A stretch of 64,000 nucleotides of DNA from Alcanivorax jadensis T9 (GCF_000756655.1 NZ_ARXU01000003.1:412721-476720); one strand, 5' to 3'; counted from the first letter of the stretch, positions 51,035-60,066 are shown. Notes: generated by a model from the sequence alone, not told the origin. Made by a program: numbers and translations.

Positions 51035-51961
51035 ATGGCTTCCATCGATCTGGACAAAATGCTGACCAAAATCAAAAGCACCCAGTGGGCCCTGTCGGAT
51101 ATCGACTGGGACGCCCCGGGTGCCGAACTGATTACCGAAGAGCAGTGGCCCAAGCTGAAAGATTTCATGGCCGACCTGATGTGGATTGAGCACGTGGGTG
51201 CCCGGGCATTTGCCGCCATGGCCAAGAAAGCCCCTACCGATACCTTACGCCAGATCTACACCTACTTTCATGCGGAAGAACAGCGCCATGCCAATGCCGA
51301 GATGGCACTGATGAAGCGCTGGGGCATGCTTGAGGGTGATGAAATTCCCGAGCCCAACATCAATCTGCGTCTGGTGATTGAATGGCTGGATCGTTACAGC
51401 GATGACATGCCGGTGTATGTGCTGGGCACGGTGGTGCCGATGTTGGAAATTGCCCTGGACGGTGCCTTGTGTACCTTCCTGCTGGAGACGGTGAAAGATC
51501 CGGTTTGCCACCAGGCGTTCGAAAAGATCAACGACGATGAGTCCCGTCATCTGGGCGTGGGCTTCAGTGTGATGGAAATGCAGGGCCGCGGGAAAACCTT
51601 TATTGGTGCCACCAAAATGCTGGCACCGTTACTGGATCCGCGTCTGATGCTGGGCATCGCCTCCTATGTGCCGCTGCTCAATAAAATGCGCGACAACATT
51701 ATTACCATGGGGCTGCCGGAAGAGCGGCTGTATGCGGCCATGGCCAAGTTCGAAAAAATTGGTGGTCGTACGGAAGATGGCCGTCGTAACCCCTGGTTCC
51801 AGGTCATTCGCCAGCACGCCAAGCTTGTGGTGAATCGGCGTAACCGTGCCTATCACGTGCCTGTGGATGGCATGGTCAAACTGACCGGTCTGATTCCGCG
51901 CCGGGCGCTGCCTGCTGTGCCTTCCTGGGTGAAAGAGCTGACCTACCAGCCCACTGCCTGA
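51035..51961 (+). CDS. Ferritin-like diiron protein (operon 2)
   Basis: 308 residues from the ATG at 51035 (TAAGGAG upstream). Helices carry E52 (WIEHVGARAFAAM), E82xxH85 (YFHAEEQRHANAEM), E138 (PMLEIALDGALCTFLL) and E169xxH172 (INDDESRHLGVGFS). This is the complete carboxylate-histidine set of a ferritin-like dinuclear iron site. It is not closely similar to the operon 1 protein at sequence level, so the two are not simple duplicates. Activity is unknown: oxygenase, desaturase or hydroxylase are options. A BVMO gene follows. Confidence 0.78.
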   Translation: MASIDLDKMLTKIKSTQWALSDIDWDAPGAELITEEQWPKLKDFMADLMWIEHVGARAFAAMAKKAPTDTLRQIYTYFHAEEQRHANAEMALMKRWGMLEGDEIPEPNINLRLVIEWLDRYSDDMPVYVLGTVVPMLEIALDGALCTFLLETVKDPVCHQAFEKINDDESRHLGVGFSVMEMQGRGKTFIGATKMLAPLLDPRLMLGIASYVPLLNKMRDNIITMGLPEERLYAAMAKFEKIGGRTEDGRRNPWFQVIRQHAKLVVNRRNRAYHVPVDGMVKLTGLIPRRALPAVPSWVKELTYQPTA

Positions 51962-52032
51962 TATCGCCATGACGGCGCGCCATGTGCACCCGGCATATGG
52001 CGCGGCCACCTGATTGCTGAAGAGATTCTGTT

Positions 52033-53586
52033 ATGACTACGTCCTCTGCCTCCCCGAAAAAGGCCCCACGCAAGGCGGCGACCCGCAAACGCTCCGCCAC
52101 GGGAAAACGCCCGGCGGCAAAGAAAGCACCCGCGGTAAAGCCGGCCGCCGTATTGATTGTGGGGGCGGGCTTTGCCGGCCTGGGAATGGCTATCCGACTC
52201 AAGCAGGCCGGCATTGAGGATATCGTGATTCTGGAGCGTGCCAACGCGGTAGGCGGCACCTGGCGGGACAATCAGTACCCCGGTGCCGCCTGCGATATTC
52301 CCTCCAATCTGTATTCCTATTCGTTTGCGCCCAACCCGAACTGGTCACGGAGCTTCTCGGGCAGCGAGGAAATTCTCGGCTATATCCACCATCTGGTGGC
52401 CGAGTTTGGGCTGGAATCGCACATCCGTTTCGAGAAAAATGTGGAAGACCTATCCTTTGATGAAAAGAAAGGCATCTGGACCGCCACCACCGACAAAGGT
52501 GAGCAGTTTGCCGGGCGGGCCGCGGTGATGGCTCAGGGCCCCTTGTCCAACTGCAGCTTCCCGGCCATTACCGGTATCGAGGATTTCACGGGCCACAAGA
52601 TTCACAGCGCCCGCTGGGATCACGAGTACGATTTTACCGGCAAGAAAGTGGCTGTCATCGGTACCGGCGCCAGCGGCATCCAGATTATTCCCGAACTGGT
52701 GAAACAGGCGGGCCACGTGAAAGTGTTTCAGCGCACTCCGGGCTGGGTGATGCCGCGCCCGGATTTTGCCACGCCCGCCTGGAACAAGAAGCTGTTTGAA
52801 AAACTGCCAGCCAGTCAGCAGGCCATGCGCAATCTTCTCTACTGGACCCATGAGAGCATGGCGCTGGCGGTTATCTGGAAGTCACCGCTGACGCGTATTG
52901 CCGAACGGGTGGCGCGCCTGCATCTGCGTCGCCAGGTGAAAGATCGCTGGCTACGTCGCCAGCTGACTCCGGATTTCACCATCGGCTGCAAGCGGGTGCT
53001 GGTCTCCAACGACTACTATCCGGCCCTGCAGAAAGATAATGCCAAACTGATCACCTGGCCTATTGCCCGCCTCAGCGAAAAGGGTATCCGGACGGTGGAA
53101 GGCATCGAGCATCAGGTGGACTGTATTGTCTTTGCTACTGGTTTCGACGTCAGTCATTCCGGCACGCCGTTCCCGGTGAAAGGCCGTGCCGGCCGGGTGC
53201 TGGGGGAAGAGTGGCAGGGCGGAGCCCAGGCCTACAAGAGCATCAATGTGTCCGGTTACCCGAACCTGTTCATGACTTTCGGACCCAACTCGGGCCCCGG
53301 CCATAACTCGGCGCTGGTGTACATGGAATCCCAGCTCGACTATGCGGTGAAAGGCATCCGGAAAATTATCGAAAACGATCTGAAAATGCTGGACGTGAAA
53401 GAAGACGTTCAGCGCCGACACAACAGGGCAATACAAAAGCGCCTGGCCCGAACCAACTGGAACTCCGGCTGCAAAAGCTGGTATCTGACCGAGGATGGCT
53501 TCAATGCCACCATGTATCCGGGTTTTGCTACCCAGTACGCGGCCCAGATGTCGGAATTTGAAGAGCGCGATTACGAAGCCGTCTGA
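52033..53586 (+). CDS. Baeyer-Villiger-type flavin monooxygenase with Lys/Ala-rich N-terminal tail (operon 2)
   Basis: A 517-residue enzyme. Residues 1-38 are a basic, Ala/Lys/Pro-rich tail (KKAPRKAATRKRSATGKRPA) resembling histone H1-like or linker tails. Then GAGFAG (44-49) for FAD, the fingerprint FTGHKIHSARWD (185-196), and GTGASG for NADPH. The body parallels the operon 1 BVMO (LERANAVGGTWRDNQYPGAACDIPSNLYSYSFA). The ribosome binding site is weak (GAAGAGATTC). It follows the diiron gene by 71 bp with a modest hairpin between. A strong terminator follows. Confidence 0.9.
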   Translation: MTTSSASPKKAPRKAATRKRSATGKRPAAKKAPAVKPAAVLIVGAGFAGLGMAIRLKQAGIEDIVILERANAVGGTWRDNQYPGAACDIPSNLYSYSFAPNPNWSRSFSGSEEILGYIHHLVAEFGLESHIRFEKNVEDLSFDEKKGIWTATTDKGEQFAGRAAVMAQGPLSNCSFPAITGIEDFTGHKIHSARWDHEYDFTGKKVAVIGTGASGIQIIPELVKQAGHVKVFQRTPGWVMPRPDFATPAWNKKLFEKLPASQQAMRNLLYWTHESMALAVIWKSPLTRIAERVARLHLRRQVKDRWLRRQLTPDFTIGCKRVLVSNDYYPALQKDNAKLITWPIARLSEKGIRTVEGIEHQVDCIVFATGFDVSHSGTPFPVKGRAGRVLGEEWQGGAQAYKSINVSGYPNLFMTFGPNSGPGHNSALVYMESQLDYAVKGIRKIIENDLKMLDVKEDVQRRHNRAIQKRLARTNWNSGCKSWYLTEDGFNATMYPGFATQYAAQMSEFEERDYEAV

Positions 53587-53611
53587 CCTCCTGGTCTGGT
53601 TTCTTCCGGTG

Positions 53612-53639
53612 AACGCGGCCTCTGGTCGCGTTTTTTTTT
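53612..53639 (+). terminator. Terminator of operon 2
   Basis: AACGCGGCC, short loop, GGTCGCGTT (one mismatch), merging into a run of about ten T. It lies 25 bp after the BVMO stop. Confidence 0.85.
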
Positions 53640-53779
53640 GCGGCCAAGGTCATGTTCTGGCGCAGCTTCCTGCTTCTGCCATAAAATCATCACGCTACTG
53701 TCGCATCGATTTCATCCCGCCCGGCTATAACCCTAGGTTCACTGATCAACAAATAACACGAACCATTGGGGAATTCACA

Positions 53780-55708
53780 ATGACATCCTGGTATAGCCTG
53801 GGCGCCGGCGTACTGCTGGCGACTGCCTTGACTGCCTGTGGCGGTGACAGCAGCGATAACAATCCTGCTGCGGGTGGCGAGCAAGTGAAGACGCCGGATA
53901 GCCTGCGCTTGTCCTTTCTGAGCCGCTACGAGTCCGGCAGTTTCGATACCTCTGCTGCTGAAATTCCAGCCTATGACAGTGCCAGCCAGCGCCTGTTCGT
54001 GGTCAACGCCAGGCTGGGTGTGCTCGATGTGCTGGATATGAGCAACCCGGCCAAGCCTGCCTTGATCGCGTCGCTGGGCGTTGAAGAGGTTGCTGCCGGT
54101 GCGGTGGTCAACAGCGTGGCGGTGAAAAATGGGTTGGTGGCGATCGCCATTGAGGCCGACCCGAAAACCGATAACGGCTTTGCCGCCTTGTATCGTGCCG
54201 ATGACCTCAGCCTGCTCGGTAGTGTAGAAGTGGGTGCTCAGCCGGACATGATTATCTTCACCCCGGATGGCAGCAAGGTGCTTACCGCTAATGAAGGGGA
54301 GCCCAGCGATGATTATCAGATCGATCCGGATGGCTCCATCAGCATTATCGATATCAGCAACCCGCAAGACCCTCAGGTTAGTACGGCGGATTTCAGTGCA
54401 TTTGATGCGGACACACTGCGCAGCAGTGGCGTGCGTATCTATGGTCCCGGCGCGGATGTGGCCAAGGATCTGGAACCGGAATACATCGCCGTGTCCGCCG
54501 ATGGCACAACCGCCTGGGTGACCCTGCAGGAAAATAATGCCCTGGCCAAGGTCAATATCGAGACGGCTACCGTTACCGGTATCCTCCCGCTGGGAGAAAT
54601 CGATCGCAGCGTGGAAGGCTTCGGCATTGATGCCAGCGATGACGATCAAGAGATCAACATCCAAACCTGGGAAGGGGTAGTGGGCCTGTACCTGCCTGAT
54701 GCCATTCATGCTTACCGCGCTGATGGCAGTACCTATCTGGTCACTGCCAACGAAGGCGACGCTCGTGCATGGGGCGAAGATAACGATGCTTACTGGGGTG
54801 AAGAGGGCGAAGGTTGCGCCGGTGATGCTAGTCAGGGATTCGTGGAAGAATTTCGCGTCAAACATCTGGTGCATAAGAGTGGTTTCGACCGTCGTTGTGG
54901 TGACGATTTACCTCCCCAGCTGCGTGAACTGGGTGCCGGTGCGCTGCTGGATCCGGCGGTGTTCGATTACTGCGGCGCCACCGCCGGTGATCCCGGGGAT
55001 TGCCGTGAAGACGATGTGCTGGGCCGTCTCAATATTACCTGGACTCAGGGCTACAAGGTCGACGAAGCCGGTAATCCTGTGATGTATAACGATGCGGGAG
55101 AGGCAGATGAAGCCGGAACCCGCATCATGTATGACACCCTGTACAGCTATGGGGGTCGCTCCTTCTCCATCCGGGATGAAAACGGCAACCTGGTATTCGA
55201 CAGCGGTGATGCCATCGAACAGTTCCTGGCCAGCGATGAATGTCGGCTGGGCACCAACCGCAGCATTGCCTGCCAGGATTACTTCAACAGTGGCCATGAT
55301 GAAATCAATGCCATGGACAGCCGCAGTGATGCCAAGGGCCCTGAGCCGGAAGGTTTGACCATCGGCGCCATCGGCGACAAGACCTTCCTGTTCCTGGCCC
55401 TGGAGCGCATGGGCGGGATCCTGGTCTATGACATTACCGATCCGCAGCAGCCCCAGCGGCTGGATTACCTGAACAGCCGCAACTTCTGGGGCGGCGGCGG
55501 TGATGGCGAGGATATCGAAGACCTGATCGATGATGGACTGCTGGCAGAAAGCGATGTGGGCGCCGTGGTGGGGGATCTGGGACCGGAAGGGCTGGTGTTC
55601 ATCGCCGCCGCCGATTCCCCCAATGGCATCCCGTTGCTGGTGGTGGGTAACGAAGTCAGTGGTACCACCGCTGTCTACCAGGTGGAAATGCTATTCGACG
55701 AGGAGTAA
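53780..55708 (+). CDS. Choice-of-anchor I family lipoprotein
   Basis: 642 residues from the ATG at 53780 (GGGGA upstream); the frame opens earlier but without signal. N-terminal lipoprotein signal with lipobox LTAC, then a Ser/Asp/Asn linker. The body is a beta-propeller-like array of repeats: LFVVNARLGVLDVLDMSNPAKP, MIIFTPDGSKVLTANEGEPSDDYQIDPDGSISIIDISNP, EPEYIAVSADGTTAWVTLQENNALA. This is the alkaline-phosphatase-related choice-of-anchor I type, here with a lipid anchor instead of a C-terminal sorting tail. Enzymatic function is unproven; several similar proteins bind calcium or phosphate esters. Confidence 0.85.
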   Translation: MTSWYSLGAGVLLATALTACGGDSSDNNPAAGGEQVKTPDSLRLSFLSRYESGSFDTSAAEIPAYDSASQRLFVVNARLGVLDVLDMSNPAKPALIASLGVEEVAAGAVVNSVAVKNGLVAIAIEADPKTDNGFAALYRADDLSLLGSVEVGAQPDMIIFTPDGSKVLTANEGEPSDDYQIDPDGSISIIDISNPQDPQVSTADFSAFDADTLRSSGVRIYGPGADVAKDLEPEYIAVSADGTTAWVTLQENNALAKVNIETATVTGILPLGEIDRSVEGFGIDASDDDQEINIQTWEGVVGLYLPDAIHAYRADGSTYLVTANEGDARAWGEDNDAYWGEEGEGCAGDASQGFVEEFRVKHLVHKSGFDRRCGDDLPPQLRELGAGALLDPAVFDYCGATAGDPGDCREDDVLGRLNITWTQGYKVDEAGNPVMYNDAGEADEAGTRIMYDTLYSYGGRSFSIRDENGNLVFDSGDAIEQFLASDECRLGTNRSIACQDYFNSGHDEINAMDSRSDAKGPEPEGLTIGAIGDKTFLFLALERMGGILVYDITDPQQPQRLDYLNSRNFWGGGGDGEDIEDLIDDGLLAESDVGAVVGDLGPEGLVFIAAADSPNGIPLLVVGNEVSGTTAVYQVEMLFDEE

Positions 55709-55766
55709 TGCTCGTTAGCTATATCGAGGCGGCCTGTGGGCTGCCTTTCAAGCTACAAGCTATAAC

Positions 55767-55799
55767 GCGTGGAAGGCTGTGCAATACAGCCTTTCACGC
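55767..55799. terminator. Hairpin between convergent genes
   Basis: GCGTGGAAGGCTGT, loop GCAAT, ACAGCCTTTCACGC: a 14-bp stem with one G-T pair. It lies 58 bp after the lipoprotein gene and before the DUF1244 stop; no T-run. Confidence 0.6.
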
Positions 55800-55894
55800 A
55801 CTTTGGGCGCTTGTTTATTGCATTGCCGCGCGGAGTCATATCATCCCGTTTGGGGCAAGGCTCTCCACATGCGGCGGCTTGCCGCTTTCCACGA

Positions 55895-56197
55895 TCAATT
55901 TTTCTGTTTGGCCTCGAACGCTGCCAGTTGTTCCGGGGTAGCCGGTGTCTGGTATTGCGCTTTCCAATCGGCGAAGGGCATGCCGTATACCCATTCCCTT
56001 GCGGCGTCGTAATCCAGTGTCACCTGACGCTCATCCGCAGAGGCAACCAGCCATTTTGACAGGCAGTTACGGCAGAAGTCCGCCAGTATCATCAGATCAA
56101 TATTTTGCACTTCCTTGTGATCATCCAGATGCTGCAGCAAGCGGCGAAAGGCGGCGGCTTCCAGTTCGGTGCGTGTGGCCGTATCCAGCGTAGTCAT
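55895..56197 (-). CDS. DUF1244 family protein
   Basis: 100 residues from the ATG at 56197 (AGGAG upstream; an open frame extends to 56314 without a ribosome binding site). The segments AFRRLLQHLDDHKEVQNIDLMILADFCRNCLSKWLV and DYDAAREWVYGMPFADWKAQYQ define DUF1244, a small soluble family widespread in proteobacteria. The CRNC motif may bind metal (inference). Function unknown. It is divergent from the coiled-coil lipoprotein gene. Confidence 0.88.
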   Translation of the reverse strand: MTTLDTATRTELEAAAFRRLLQHLDDHKEVQNIDLMILADFCRNCLSKWLVASADERQVTLDYDAAREWVYGMPFADWKAQYQTPATPEQLAAFEAKQKN

Positions 56198-56326
56198 GGG
56201 CTTCTCCTGCAATGGGGGAGCCATGATACGGTCTGTACACGGCGGGCGTCGACGTTGGCCCCTTACCGTGCATACTATAGGGCATACTTGGGATACCCAT
56301 ATTGAAATCCGCATGGAGGAAGGGTG

Positions 56327-57100
56327 ATGTCATTGAAACGAGGCGCAGCGATTGTCGGTCTGTTTTTGGCAGCAGCGTGGCTGCTCGTCAGTTGCGGCAT
56401 GAATAGCGAGGAAAAACGGCTGGCAGCAGCCATCGACCAGGCGTTGCAAACCCGGGAGCTGGGTTACTGGCAGGTAGCTGATCTGGATATCGCAGACCAG
56501 AAAAACAACCAGACCGGCCCCGAGGAAATTACCACCTACAAGGTGGAGGCCGTGCTGGCTCTGCGGAGCCCGTTGCGCGAAGTTCGCTATGTGGATGACA
56601 TCGGCCAGCGCGTGGTTACCCGCACGGCCATGGAGTCGGGTGAAGAGCGGGAGCTGACTGCTTCTGTACAGGTCATCAGCGGTAATGGTGAAGAAAACAT
56701 GGTGACCACGCTGGATGAACAGGTTCTGCCTCGCGGTATGGTGGCAGACGATTTCGAGCGCCGCTTTGAAGGCTGGCAGGTCATTGCCGAAGACAGTGAT
56801 GAGTTCGCTGAGCTGGAAAAGGAGCTGGAGGCGAAACTGGATAACAGCCTGTCCGCCCTGGCGGAAGCGGATCACACCCTGCGGCAGATCCAGGTGCAGT
56901 TGATGGCGGCACGGGCCGAACTGGCTGTGCTGGAAGAAAACGCCGAAGCTGTCGGTGGACTGGGTGAGCCCATGGAAAAGGCCAGCCAGGAGGTGGAAGC
57001 CCTGATTGAGCGGGTGGAAGAGCAGGAAGCCGCCCGAGACAGCCTTGGCGAAGAAGTGGATCGTCGCAAAAAGGCCCTGGCCAGTTTGCGTGGGGAATAA
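56327..57100 (+). CDS. Coiled-coil lipoprotein, unknown function
   Basis: 257 residues from the ATG at 56327 (TGGAGGAAGGGTG; a GTG directly before is also in frame). Lipoprotein signal with lipobox LVSC. A globular region spans about 25-155, followed by a long acidic coiled coil (LEKELEAKLDNSLSALAEADHTLRQ ... VEALIERVEEQEAARDSLGEEVDRRKKAL). I do not recognise the family. It may be an envelope tether or scaffold (inference). A GC-rich hairpin follows. Confidence 0.65.
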   Translation: MSLKRGAAIVGLFLAAAWLLVSCGMNSEEKRLAAAIDQALQTRELGYWQVADLDIADQKNNQTGPEEITTYKVEAVLALRSPLREVRYVDDIGQRVVTRTAMESGEERELTASVQVISGNGEENMVTTLDEQVLPRGMVADDFERRFEGWQVIAEDSDEFAELEKELEAKLDNSLSALAEADHTLRQIQVQLMAARAELAVLEENAEAVGGLGEPMEKASQEVEALIERVEEQEAARDSLGEEVDRRKKALASLRGE

Positions 57101-57143
57101 GATGACGACTTGCCGGCCCGGGTGCTGCTAAAGATTCAGGCCG

Positions 57144-57172
57144 GGGGGCGTCTCGGGTATCATGACGCCCCC
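57144..57172. other. GC-rich hairpin upstream of the thioesterase gene
   Basis: GGGGGCGTC, 11-base loop, GACGCCCCC, located 23 bp before the thioesterase start. It could terminate the upstream transcript or sit in the thioesterase leader. Confidence 0.5.
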
Positions 57173-57195
57173 GCAGTCCCCATGAGAGCGTCCCC

Positions 57196-57603
57196 ATGTT
57201 TGAACTCACCGTCACGCCCCGCTTTTACGAAACCGATGCCTTTGGTCATGTGAACAACACCGTGGTCACCGGCTGGTTTGAAACCGGGCGGGCGCCCCTG
57301 TTCCAGTTGTTCGGGGGCGGCAGTGATCCGTCAGCGCTGCCACTGATTCTGGCCCGGGTAGAAGTGGATTTCGTCGGTCAGATTTATTACGGCAGTGATG
57401 TGTTGTTGCGCACTGGCATTGAGAAAATCGGCAACAGCTCCTTCGTGGTGGCCCAGCAGGCCTGGCAGAACGGCAAACTGGTGGCCCGGGGCAAGGCGGT
57501 GCAGGTCTACTTCGAGCACGACAAACAGGCCTCGGCGCCGATCCCCGACGAGTTTCGCCAGGTACTGAGCGAGCATCAGGGAGAGCTGGCAGAGACCCTG
57601 TAA
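57196..57603 (+). CDS. Acyl-CoA thioesterase, 4HBT/YbgC-like hot-dog family
   Basis: A 135-residue single hot-dog domain. The active-site segment YETDAFGHVNNTVVTGWFETGR has the catalytic Asp (D-x-x-G-H-x-N) and helix typical of 4-hydroxybenzoyl-CoA thioesterase relatives. VEVDFVGQIYYGSDVLLRTGIEKIGNSSF follows. It hydrolyses a CoA or ACP thioester; chain length cannot be predicted. It stands upstream of hemH with a 108-bp gap. Confidence 0.88.
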   Translation: MFELTVTPRFYETDAFGHVNNTVVTGWFETGRAPLFQLFGGGSDPSALPLILARVEVDFVGQIYYGSDVLLRTGIEKIGNSSFVVAQQAWQNGKLVARGKAVQVYFEHDKQASAPIPDEFRQVLSEHQGELAETL

Positions 57604-57711
57604 TTTCCGGTTCTGATCAGACCGATAGTCATGGCGCGTATGTCACCTTGACGCCGCAGCGCTACACTACCGGTCACACTGATCCCCCAACGTAACGGCA
57701 GCGAGGAATGG

Positions 57712-58803
57712 ATGGCTTATCAGGGGCAGAACAATTTTGATCACCGCCAGGCACAGAAACTGGGAGTGCTGGTCACGAATCTGGGTACGCCGGATGCACC
57801 GGAGACGGGGGCCCTGCGCCGTTATCTGCGCGAATTCCTGTCCGATCCGCGGGTGGTGGAAGTCCCCCGGCTGATCTGGTTTTTCATACTGCACATGGTG
57901 ATTCTGGTGATCCGCCCACCGCGTTCCGCCCATGCCTATAAAAGTGTCTGGACGGATGCGGGCTCGCCGCTGATGGTGCACACCGAAGCCCAGTGCGCTG
58001 GCATCCGCGAGCGACTGCAGAGCCAGTTTGGTGACGACATCGAGGTCCGCTTTGCCATGCGCTATGGCAATCCCTCCATCGCCAGCCAGTTGCAGGCCAT
58101 GGAAGAGGCCGGCGTGCGCAAGCTGGTCGTGCTGCCCCTGTATCCGCAGTACTCGGCCTCTACCAATGCGTCCACCTTCGACGCCATTGCCAAGGACTTC
58201 ATGCAGCGGCGCTGGCTGCCGGACTTGCGCTTTATCAGCCATTACCCGGATTACCCGCCCTACATCAATGCCATGGCCAAACACATTGAGGCCTTTCGCG
58301 CCGAACACGGCACGGCAGACAAGCTGATCTTCAGCTACCACGGGGTACCGAAAAAATACCTGCTCAATGGCGACCCCTACTTCTGTGAATGCCACAAGAC
58401 CTCACGGCTGCTGGCGGAACGGCTGGGGCTGGGCGACGACGACTGGCTCACCACCTTCCAGTCCCGCTTCGGCCGTGAAGAATGGCTCAAGCCCTACACT
58501 GACCACACCCTCATGGCGCTGCCGGAGCAAGGCGTGAAATCCGTGCAGGTATTCTGCCCCGGCTTCTCCTCCGATTGCCTGGAAACCCTGGAAGAAATCG
58601 ACGTGGAAAACCGTGGCTATTTCGAAGAGGCTGGCGGTGAATCCTTTGCCTATATTCCGGCCCTGAATGCAGAGCCCGACCATCTGGACGCTCTTACCCA
58701 GCTAATCGAAGAGAACCTGCAGGGCTGGGAGCTACCGGAAAATGATGCCGTGGGCCTGAACGAACGCCAACAACGAGCCAGCCAAAAAGGCGCTGACCGC
58801 TAA
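57712..58803 (+). CDS. hemH: Ferrochelatase
   Basis: A 363-residue enzyme inserting ferrous iron into protoporphyrin IX, the last step of heme synthesis. Signatures: GVLVTNLGTPDAPETGALRRYLREFLSDPRVVE, active-site histidine in FSYHGVPKKYL, the Cys-rich segment DPYFCECHKTSRLL and FCPGFSSDCLETLEEIDVE. A central hydrophobic stretch (LIWFFILHMVILVI) may associate with the membrane. AGGA precedes the ATG. Regulation by iron is not evident in the upstream bases. Confidence 0.96.
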   Translation: MAYQGQNNFDHRQAQKLGVLVTNLGTPDAPETGALRRYLREFLSDPRVVEVPRLIWFFILHMVILVIRPPRSAHAYKSVWTDAGSPLMVHTEAQCAGIRERLQSQFGDDIEVRFAMRYGNPSIASQLQAMEEAGVRKLVVLPLYPQYSASTNASTFDAIAKDFMQRRWLPDLRFISHYPDYPPYINAMAKHIEAFRAEHGTADKLIFSYHGVPKKYLLNGDPYFCECHKTSRLLAERLGLGDDDWLTTFQSRFGREEWLKPYTDHTLMALPEQGVKSVQVFCPGFSSDCLETLEEIDVENRGYFEEAGGESFAYIPALNAEPDHLDALTQLIEENLQGWELPENDAVGLNERQQRASQKGADR

Positions 58804-58830
58804 TTCACCTCAATATTCTTTGTCCCACAA

Positions 58831-58932
58831 CGCAAGAGGCCGCAGCCTTAAATGGGCGCGGCCTCTTGCGTTTCAGGGCAGGAAAACCTGCCCCGCGAAC
58901 TGTTCACTATTAACTATTCACTGTTAACTGTT
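58831..58932. repeat. Composite element, hairpin plus right arm
   Basis: Inner stem CGCAAGAGGCCGC / GCGGCCTCTTGCG at 58831-58870, then a right arm at 58899-58932 (ACTGTTCACTATTAACTATT onward) similar to the arms at 37691. No left arm is visible after hemH. The TAA stop codon of the minus-strand dehydrogenase (58924-58926) lies in the right arm. Confidence 0.8.
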
Positions 58933-59943
58933 TTGCTCCAGCCTTCGCACCAGCTCATCGGTAAATTCGCTGGTGCTGGCACGGCCGCCCAGATCCGGGG
59001 TGACGATTTCGCCTTCGCCGACCACCTGACGCACGGTGCGACGCAATTGTTTGGCCTTGTCGTGCAGTTCGATGTAGTCGAGCATCAGGGCCCCGGCCAG
59101 CATGATGGCAGTGGGGTTGGCGATGCCCTGGCCGGCAATGTCCGGGGCGCTGCCGTGCACGGCTTCGAACAGGCCACCGTGCTCGCCGATGTTGGCGCCG
59201 GGAGCCACGCCCAGGCCGCCGATCAGGCCGGCACACAGGTCGGAAAGGATATCGCCGAACAGGTTGGTGGTGACGATCACATCGAAGCGGTGGGGGTTCA
59301 TGGCCAGCTGCATGGCGCAGGCGTCCACGATCATTTCTTCATGCTCCAGCTGCGGATAGTCTTCGCGCACCTTGCGGGCCACGTCGAGGAACAGGCCGGA
59401 GGTGGATTTCATGATATTGGCCTTGTGCACCACGGTGACCTTCTTGCGGCCCTGTTTTACCGCCGTCTCGTAGGCAAAGCGCAGCAGACGCTCGGATTCC
59501 GTGCGGGTGATGCGGCTGCGTAGTTCGGCGGTCTCGCCATCGTCGCTGACCGTCTGGCCCAGGCCGGAATAAATACCCTCGATATTTTCCCGCACGGTCA
59601 TGATGTCCACGTTGTCGTAGCGAGATTTGACCCCGGGAATGGACAGGGCCGGGCGCACGTTGGCGAAAAGGTCGAAGGTTTTGCGCAGGGTCACGTTCAC
59701 GGACGAGAAACCACCGCCCACTGGCGTGGTGATGGGGCCTTTCAGGGCCAGGCGATTGCGGCGGAGTACGGCGAGGGTTTCTTCCGGTACCAGATCCAGT
59801 CCTTTGTCCAGCGCGGCCTGACCGGCAATGGCATATTCGAACTCGAGTCCGCAATCCAGGGCTTTCAGTATCCGTACCGTGGCATCGACGATGTCCGGTC
59901 CGATTCCGTCGCCGGGAATAACGGTTACGGTGTTCTTGTTCAT
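58924..59943 (-). CDS. Isocitrate/isopropylmalate dehydrogenase family enzyme (NAD type)
   Basis: 339 residues from the ATG at 59943 (AGGAGG upstream). Seen: VIPGDGIGPDIVDATVRIL, KGPITTPVGGGFSSVNVTLRKTFDLFANVRP, IMTVRENIEGIYSG, HKANIMKSTSGLFLDVAR and TNLFGDILSDLCAGLIGGLGVAPGANIGEHGGLFEAVHGSAPDIAG. SSVNVTLRK fits the NAD-dependent isocitrate dehydrogenase side better than 3-isopropylmalate dehydrogenase, but the exact substrate is not certain. It stands apart from any leu or TCA operon. It oxidatively decarboxylates a 2-hydroxy acid using NAD (inference from motif). Confidence 0.88.
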   Translation of the reverse strand: MNKNTVTVIPGDGIGPDIVDATVRILKALDCGLEFEYAIAGQAALDKGLDLVPEETLAVLRRNRLALKGPITTPVGGGFSSVNVTLRKTFDLFANVRPALSIPGVKSRYDNVDIMTVRENIEGIYSGLGQTVSDDGETAELRSRITRTESERLLRFAYETAVKQGRKKVTVVHKANIMKSTSGLFLDVARKVREDYPQLEHEEMIVDACAMQLAMNPHRFDVIVTTNLFGDILSDLCAGLIGGLGVAPGANIGEHGGLFEAVHGSAPDIAGQGIANPTAIMLAGALMLDYIELHDKAKQLRRTVRQVVGEGEIVTPDLGGRASTSEFTDELVRRLEQNS

Positions 59944-60066
59944 GCTGCCTCCTGATTGCGGAAAGGGTGTTGCAGGAATCACATTGTGCCCGCTGCAGAT
60001 GGCAAAATGAATGCCGACCAAGGTCGGAAGGGTTGCCGGCCGGGGCTCTGAAAGGGCGAAAAGTCC

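Noticed and set aside
53690..54874. 394-codon minus-strand ORF
   Set aside because: Antisense to the choice-of-anchor I gene; no start signal.
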